Assembly: GCA_964559125.1 (NCBI GenBank)
Contig: CAZLGW010000002.1
Coordinates: 186,001-250,000 of the forward strand
Origin: Ravibacter sp964559125
Lineage (GTDB): Bacteria > Bacteroidota > Bacteroidia > Cytophagales > Spirosomataceae
Direction of reading: 5' to 3'
Length of the DNA stretch: 64,000 nt
A model generated the notes under the pieces. That model was not told where the DNA came from and did not search any database. It saw only the letters and a program-made list of their open reading frames with translations. Numbering within the stretch: position 1 is the stretch's first letter; each line of letters starts with the position of its first letter. Positions 59,645 to 64,000 of the stretch are shown piece by piece. Both the position numbers and the translations under genes were made by a program.

Positions 59645-60559
59645 ATGTTACGGTCAAAGCTTGAAAACTGCGAGTCGGGTATCTTATTGTATGGTATTAC
59701 TCCGCCCAAATCAGGGCATACCCCGGAGAAGATCAGGGAGATAGCCGATCGGCAGCTCAGGAGAATAGAGCGCCTGGATATCGACGGCCTTGTTCTCTAT
59801 GATATCCAGGATGAGTCTTCGAGGAATTCTCTGCCCAGACCGTTTCCTTTTATAGAGACAATCGACCCCTTGACCTACAGCAGGGAACACCTCAGCGGCC
59901 TGAACCTGCCCAGGATTATCTATAACGGGGTAGGGAGGTACACGCCTGAGACATTCGCCGGCTGGCTGCGCCATGAGGGCACTGACCTCGACCTGGTGGT
60001 GTTGGTAGGTTCGCCTTCACGTCAAAGCGTTGCAGGGTTGTCGCTGCATGATGCTTACGACCTGAAAAGAAAACTCAATAATCCTGCCCTGATGGGGGGA
60101 GTGACCATTCCTGAGCGACATGCCAGAAAAGCCGACGAGCATCTGCGGGTAGCTTCCAAAACCCTGGCCGGCTGCCGATTTTTTATCTCTCAATGCGTAT
60201 ACAATGTCCGGAATGCGCTGGTTTTCCTGGCAGACTATTGCAAACTCCTGGATCAGACAGGAGAGAAGCCGGTACCCATTATCTTTACGATTACACCCTG
60301 CGGGTCGTTGAAAACTCTGCATTTTATGGAATGGCTGGGGATCGAAATCCCGGCGCCCCTTCGCAAAGAGCTCGAAATGTCGCCCGACATGCTGGGACGC
60401 TCAGTGGAAGCCTGCACGAGCATCGTTGACGAACTGGTAAGCCATGCTTCTTCACTTTGCGTTCCGATAGGCTTCAATGTCGAAAGCGTAGCAATCAGGA
60501 AAGACGAGATCGAAGCTTCCCTCGAACTGGTGAAGTACGTAAAGAGTAAGTCCTTCTAA
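59645..60559 (+). CDS. Methylenetetrahydrofolate-reductase-like protein
   Basis: A 304-residue TIM-barrel protein resembling the FAD-linked methylenetetrahydrofolate reductase superfamily: 'SGILLYGITPPKSGHTPEKIREIADRQLRRIERLDIDGLVLYDIQDE' pattern near the N-terminus, 'MGGVTIPERHARKADEHLRV' near 155, and 'RFFISQCVYNVRNALVFLADYC' near 177. It differs from canonical MetF around the Glu active-site region, so its substrate is uncertain. Its stop overlaps that of the convergent protease gene by 4 nt. Confidence 0.7.
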   Translation: MLRSKLENCESGILLYGITPPKSGHTPEKIREIADRQLRRIERLDIDGLVLYDIQDESSRNSLPRPFPFIETIDPLTYSREHLSGLNLPRIIYNGVGRYTPETFAGWLRHEGTDLDLVVLVGSPSRQSVAGLSLHDAYDLKRKLNNPALMGGVTIPERHARKADEHLRVASKTLAGCRFFISQCVYNVRNALVFLADYCKLLDQTGEKPVPIIFTITPCGSLKTLHFMEWLGIEIPAPLRKELEMSPDMLGRSVEACTSIVDELVSHASSLCVPIGFNVESVAIRKDEIEASLELVKYVKSKSF

Positions 60560-61695
60560 AGCATCACGAACGGCTTTGGGCTGAAGCATAAAACGAATAC
60601 CGCCAGCGCCACTATACCCAGAATAAAGCGCCCAACGCCTAACGGTCTGTTATCTGCCGTTTCAGGATGCGTAATGCCCAGGAATCGCCCGAGTATAAAC
60701 AGAAAGAACAGGAAGCCGGGGTAGCCTTCCCAATCCGGCCTGAAATAAGAAAGCCCTAGCTGCAGGAGCACGATAACGAGGCTTACGATAACAGCGTTCA
60801 GCGGGTTTTCGAAGACCTTCCTGAAGCAGATAAACAAAAAGCCGGCATAGATAGTCAGCGAAAAGAGTGCCGCGTAGAATTCCGAATCCGGTATTCCCGA
60901 GAAATCCGAAAGGGTATATAACCCCAGGCCGGAGTAAGCCACAGAAAAGACAAACAGTGCGGGCGCCACCTTGTCGAACCATTTTTTGCCGATCATACCG
61001 TACAGGATATGCCCGCCGTCAAGCTGGCCGAGCGGTAAAAGGTTGAGAGAGGTGAAAAACAGCGCCAGGTAGCCGGCAAAAAGGTAGGGATAGTGAATGA
61101 TCTCGAAACGGTGGGGTACCAGCTCCGGGTCTGCAACGTAGGTTTTGAAAAGCCAGAAAAGGATATTGTCGCCCAGGGCAATATTACCGGCCGGGTTTTC
61201 ATAGACAAAAAGGGGATAGTTCAGGCCATGCTCCAGGTATTCGGGGTGTATGCTGAAAATGTGTTCGGGAGGCGGTAGGTGGGTAAACCCATACCAGAGT
61301 ACGCCCAAAGCGGCCACAAACCCGGCCAGGGGTCCTGATATCCCGATATCGAAAAATTTGATCCTGGACTGGACTACGTCTTTGATTCTGATAAATGCCC
61401 CCATGGTACCTATGCTGGGGGAGACCCCAAACCACAGCGGGATATAATAAGGAAGTGAAACCTTCACCTGGTGCCAGCGAGCTACGAAATAATGTCCGAA
61501 TTCGTGGATGGTCAGCACAGTCAGGAACGGTATCGAAAAATGAAACCCCTGAAGGAATTCCGTCCATCCCAGCCGGTTTTCCACGAATACAAAAAGATTC
61601 CCGAACATCCACTCTGCACCTGCAAGCGTTGTTGTGATAAGGGTAACGACAAGTAATAAAAGCTGGATTAAAAGTGTACGGTTATTTTCAGACAT
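60556..61695 (-). CDS. Site-2 protease family (M50) membrane metalloprotease
   Basis: A 379-residue intramembrane protease starting at the ATG 61695 (MSENNRTLL). The zinc motif HEFGH lies in 'LTIHEFGHYFVARWHQ' near residue 61, and the third ligand Asp in 'LNLLPLGQLDGGHILYG' near 230. At least six hydrophobic segments are present. M50 proteases cleave transmembrane anchors in signalling or protein quality control; the target is unknown. Its start overlaps the HAD gene's stop by 8 nt, so the two are coupled. Confidence 0.9.
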   Translation of the reverse strand: MSENNRTLLIQLLLLVVTLITTTLAGAEWMFGNLFVFVENRLGWTEFLQGFHFSIPFLTVLTIHEFGHYFVARWHQVKVSLPYYIPLWFGVSPSIGTMGAFIRIKDVVQSRIKFFDIGISGPLAGFVAALGVLWYGFTHLPPPEHIFSIHPEYLEHGLNYPLFVYENPAGNIALGDNILFWLFKTYVADPELVPHRFEIIHYPYLFAGYLALFFTSLNLLPLGQLDGGHILYGMIGKKWFDKVAPALFVFSVAYSGLGLYTLSDFSGIPDSEFYAALFSLTIYAGFLFICFRKVFENPLNAVIVSLVIVLLQLGLSYFRPDWEGYPGFLFFLFILGRFLGITHPETADNRPLGVGRFILGIVALAVFVLCFSPKPFVML

Positions 61696-62317
61696 AGGGA
61701 GACAGGTATTCGAGAATGGTAGTTGGCTTTTGTACGTGTATGATATGGATCCCCAGTTTTCCGGCAGCTTCGACATTGGCCTGGTTGTCGTCTAGAAACA
61801 GCGTCTCGCCGGCTTCTATCCCGGCGTCCTGCAGCACATCCAGGTAAATCTGCGGGTCGGGTTTCATGATGCCCATTTCATATGAGAAGTATAGCTTGCC
61901 GAACAGGCGCTGAAGGTCTTCAATACCCGAAGCAGCGTGGAGGATCTGGTTGACCTTTTTAATGTGAATGCTGCTGGTATTGCTGAGAAGAAACAGGCGG
62001 TACCGGTCGGCCAGCTTTTTCAAAAGCTCTATCCGTGCCGGCGGGATATCCAGCAGCAGCGCGTTCCAGGCATTGTCGATATCGGTATCGGCCAGGTCCG
62101 GCATTTCCAGGATTTCCCTGACCAGGTTCCGGAAGCCCTCCTCGGAAAGATTCCCTGTCTCAAATTTCCTGAATAGTTCATTTTCGGCGAAAACCCTGTG
62201 CAGGTGCCGGTCGGAATGACCGCTCAACTCAGCAAAGGCACTTACTGTTTTCGGAATATCTATATTAAGAATAACATCTCCCAGGTCGAAAATGATGTTT
62301 CTGATATTATTTTTCAT
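61688..62317 (-). CDS. HAD-superfamily hydrolase (YihX-like phosphatase)
   Basis: A 209-residue HAD enzyme starting at the ATG 62317 (MKNNIRN). Motif I is 'IIFDLGDVILNID' with nucleophilic Asp near residue 11, motif II 'LFLLSNTSS' near 108, motif III Lys in 'GIMKPDPQIY', and motif IV 'LFLDDNQANVEAAGKLG' near 170. A helical cap lies between. It probably dephosphorylates a small metabolite such as a sugar phosphate. Confidence 0.9.
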   Translation of the reverse strand: MKNNIRNIIFDLGDVILNIDIPKTVSAFAELSGHSDRHLHRVFAENELFRKFETGNLSEEGFRNLVREILEMPDLADTDIDNAWNALLLDIPPARIELLKKLADRYRLFLLSNTSSIHIKKVNQILHAASGIEDLQRLFGKLYFSYEMGIMKPDPQIYLDVLQDAGIEAGETLFLDDNQANVEAAGKLGIHIIHVQKPTTILEYLSPYV

Positions 62318-62327
62318 TAAGGCGATC

Positions 62328-62365
62328 AGACAATGAGACAACTAGGAAATTAGACAATGAGACAA
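62328..62365. repeat. Short direct repeat, AGACAATGAGACAA x2
   Basis: Two copies of AGACAATGAGACAA (62328-62341 and 62352-62365) with a 24-nt period in the gap between the HAD gene and queE. Similar GAGGCAATGAGGCAA copies occur at 9893-9907 and a partial one at 19083. It appears to be a dispersed intergenic repeat of this genome. Confidence 0.6.
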
Positions 62366-62435
62366 TTAAGCACGCGGCTTCTCTGTCATCTGATGTCAAA
62401 TCTAGGAACAAATGAACAATTGTAATAGGCCCAGT

Positions 62436-62461
62436 CGGGATTTTCGCGGGAATAATCCCGC
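62436..62461. other. Overlapping alternative hairpins upstream of queE
   Basis: CGGGATT (62436-62442) can pair with AATCCCG (62454-62460), or GCGGGA (62446-62451) with TCCCGC (62456-62461). The two stems are mutually exclusive. They sit 60-80 nt before queE, but no preQ1 riboswitch core was recognised. Confidence 0.35.
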
Positions 62462-62521
62462 CCCGCCGCCCGACCCTGGTAAGAACAGGGACTCGTAACG
62501 GTCTTTTCACTAATTTTGTAT

Positions 62522-63136
62522 ATGAAAATTAAAGAAGAGGTCATATTGCCGGTGATGGAAGCATTTTATACCCTCCAGGGGGAAGGAATGCATAATGGCC
62601 GTGCGGCCTATTTCATTCGCCTGGGCGGATGTGATGTAGGTTGTCACTGGTGCGATGTCAAGGAATCGTGGGATGCCGGCATTCACCCGAAATTGTCTGT
62701 CGGACAAATTGTGGACGAGGCTTTACAATATCCCGGACGTTTGGCAGTTATTACTGGTGGAGAACCGCTTATGTATGACCTGGAAGACCTTACTTTTCGT
62801 TTGCAAAGCGAGGGATTCAGGACCAATATCGAGACCTCCGGAGTGTATCCTCTGTCGGGAAAGTGGGACTGGATATGTTTTTCTCCGAAGAAATTCAAAG
62901 AGCCCCATCCGGGGATCTACGACGCAGCCGACGAGCTCAAAGTGATCATTTTTAATAAAAGTGATTTTGAATTCGCGGAGTATCATGCGCAGAAGGTTTC
63001 GGACAACTGTCATTTGATCCTGCAGGTGGAATGGAGCAGAAGAGACCAGATGATGGGACAGGTAATTGACTATATTATGAAAAACCCCCGGTGGCGGATG
63101 TCGCTGCAGACTCATAAATATATGAATATACCCTGA
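62522..63136 (+). CDS. queE: 7-carboxy-7-deazaguanine synthase
   Basis: A 204-residue radical-SAM enzyme of queuosine biosynthesis that converts 6-carboxytetrahydropterin to 7-carboxy-7-deazaguanine. It has 'LPVMEAFYTLQGEGMHNGRAAYFIRLGGC' pattern near residue 10 and the cluster motif CDVGCHWC (CxxxCxxC) near 39. Also present are 'VITGGEPLMYDL' near 75, 'NIETSGVYPL' near 100 and 'CFSPKKFKEPH' near 116. The ATG at 62522 is 3 nt after TAATTTTG, a -7-like box. queC, queD and queF are not in the window. Confidence 0.95.
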   Translation: MKIKEEVILPVMEAFYTLQGEGMHNGRAAYFIRLGGCDVGCHWCDVKESWDAGIHPKLSVGQIVDEALQYPGRLAVITGGEPLMYDLEDLTFRLQSEGFRTNIETSGVYPLSGKWDWICFSPKKFKEPHPGIYDAADELKVIIFNKSDFEFAEYHAQKVSDNCHLILQVEWSRRDQMMGQVIDYIMKNPRWRMSLQTHKYMNIP

Positions 63137-64000
63137 TGCGCAGTTCATTGATATGCTTCGGAATCTGGCTGATCACGCTCAGTGGGGCTCTGGCCCAGGG
63201 GATACAGCTGAGCCGGAAAGGCAGGGATCTGGAGGAAAAGGCTTCCAGGGCCTGGGATGCGCGTGACCTGGAAAAAGCCCGCGAATTATACAGGCAACTC
63301 TCAGAAACGGAGCCAAAGTATGTCCTGCCGCATCTGAGGCTTGCCCAGCTATATGAATGGAGCAGGCAGACAGACCTGGTAAGACAGCATTATGAAAAAG
63401 CCGTAGAGCTCGTTCCCGATTCGAAGGATATGCTTGCGGCCTACCAGTGGCTGGGTAGAAAAGCCCAGGAAAGGGAGGATTACCGGGCTGCAGCAGGCTA
63501 TTGGCAGAAAGTACTGGATATTCTCGGCGGGCAGAAAAGCAGTAACCTCTCAAAGCTGGCTGAGCGTCAGCTCGAATCTGCAAAATTCGCCCTGAAAGCG
63601 CTTGAGAATCCTCTCGATATCCATACCGAGGCATTGAGCGATACGGTCAACCGCCTTCAACTGCAGTTCTTCCCGGTGCTGACCGCCGACCGTGAAAAAC
63701 TGATCTTTACTGCGCTGGATCGCGGAGGCGACGAAGATATATTTATCTCCAACTGGGAAGAAGGCTCCTGGTCAGTACCGGTTTCGATCTCTGACAACAT
63801 CAATACATCGGGGAACGAAGGTACCTGCACGGTGTCTGCCGATGGTCATACCCTTGTTTTTACTGCGTGTAACCGCAACGACGGACTGGGCAGTTGCGAC
63901 CTGTACATAAGCTATCTGAAAAACGGGAAGTGGTCGAGACCGGAAAATATGAACGAGCCCGTCAATTCAAGACATTGGGAATCGCAGCCTTCCTTATCGG
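63136..64000 (+). CDS. TPR / PD40 (WD40-like) envelope protein, N-terminal part
   Basis: The ATG overlaps the queE stop (TGATG) and the frame is open to the window end, giving 288 residues. A signal peptide (MRSSLICFGIWLITL, cut after ALAQ) is followed by TPR-type helices (about 25-145, 'ASRAWDARDLEKARELYRQL', 'HYEKAVELVPDSKDMLAAYQWLG'). WD40-like PD40 blades then begin near 180 ('LIFTALDRGGDEDIFISN', 'LVFTACNRNDGLGSCDLYIS'). In Bacteroidota this order commonly ends in an OmpA-like peptidoglycan-binding domain; that part would lie beyond the window. Confidence 0.85.
   Translation, partial: MRSSLICFGIWLITLSGALAQGIQLSRKGRDLEEKASRAWDARDLEKARELYRQLSETEPKYVLPHLRLAQLYEWSRQTDLVRQHYEKAVELVPDSKDMLAAYQWLGRKAQEREDYRAAAGYWQKVLDILGGQKSSNLSKLAERQLESAKFALKALENPLDIHTEALSDTVNRLQLQFFPVLTADREKLIFTALDRGGDEDIFISNWEEGSWSVPVSISDNINTSGNEGTCTVSADGHTLVFTACNRNDGLGSCDLYISYLKNGKWSRPENMNEPVNSRHWESQPSLS

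Overview
The window comes from a chromosome of a Bacteroidota bacterium, most likely of the Cytophagales/Chitinophagales type. The evidence is a protein with a type IX secretion (T9SS) C-terminal sorting domain, a one-protein hybrid two-component regulator (HTCS), LytS/LytTR signalling, several TAnnTTTG -7 promoter boxes with TTG about 20 nt upstream, and A-rich start regions. Base composition looks moderate and even, except for a clearly AT-rich island at about 21.2-22.65 kb. No rRNA, tRNA or CRISPR array was seen.

Layout. 0-9 kb: mostly housekeeping and lipid or membrane genes (FG-GAP protein end, flavin monooxygenase, sterol-desaturase-like hydroxylase, GlsB-type membrane protein, GH3 adenylating enzyme, acyl-CoA desaturase, DUF4159 protein, DedA protein, ComA-like phosphosulfolactate synthase, hotdog thioesterase, CsaA). 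9-10.4 kb: a His-rich lipoprotein followed by two tandem secreted CFFCG proteins. 10.3-17.5 kb: a minus-strand assimilatory sulfate reduction operon (metZ-like, cysH, cysD, cysN, siroheme sulfite/nitrite reductase, SUMT), with a promoter, a leader hairpin and a possible 14-codon leader ORF. 17.9-21.1 kb: a thiolase and a secreted 648-residue protein of unknown family.

21.1-28.7 kb is the most unusual part. It is an Rhs/SpvB-type polymorphic-toxin locus: a giant minus-strand rhs gene lacking its 5' end, a SUKH-type immunity gene directly behind it, and then, in AT-rich DNA, remnants of older toxin tips (one with an HEFMH motif) and a second small immunity-like gene. An rhs scrap and a group II intron domain V/VI remnant also lie here. 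The locus is bracketed by direct repeats of about 70 bp derived from the 3' end of the unknown 648-residue gene.

28.7-46.6 kb: signalling and envelope genes: a LuxR-type regulator with a degenerate receiver, an HTCS, a 1514-residue T9SS-exported repeat protein, a LytS/LytTR pair, an intergenic block of four consecutive hairpins, and a TolC-adaptor-RND efflux operon. 46.6-55 kb: rpe, ligA, dapA, a GntP-type permease, a BNR-repeat secreted protein, a small membrane protein/ABC ATPase pair, and a viroplasmin-RNase H fusion. 55-64 kb: a RES/Xre toxin-antitoxin pair, a FecBCD-like metal-chelate ABC importer, an MTHFR-like enzyme, a site-2 protease, a HAD phosphatase, queE, and the start of a TPR/PD40 protein running off the window end.

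Functional links: cysDN make APS, the Fe-S type CysH reduces it to sulfite, the siroheme reductase makes sulfide, SUMT supplies a siroheme precursor, and the MetZ-like enzyme fixes sulfide into homocysteine. Sulfite is also the expected substrate of the ComA-like enzyme upstream. All assignments were made by reading the sequence, without database searches.
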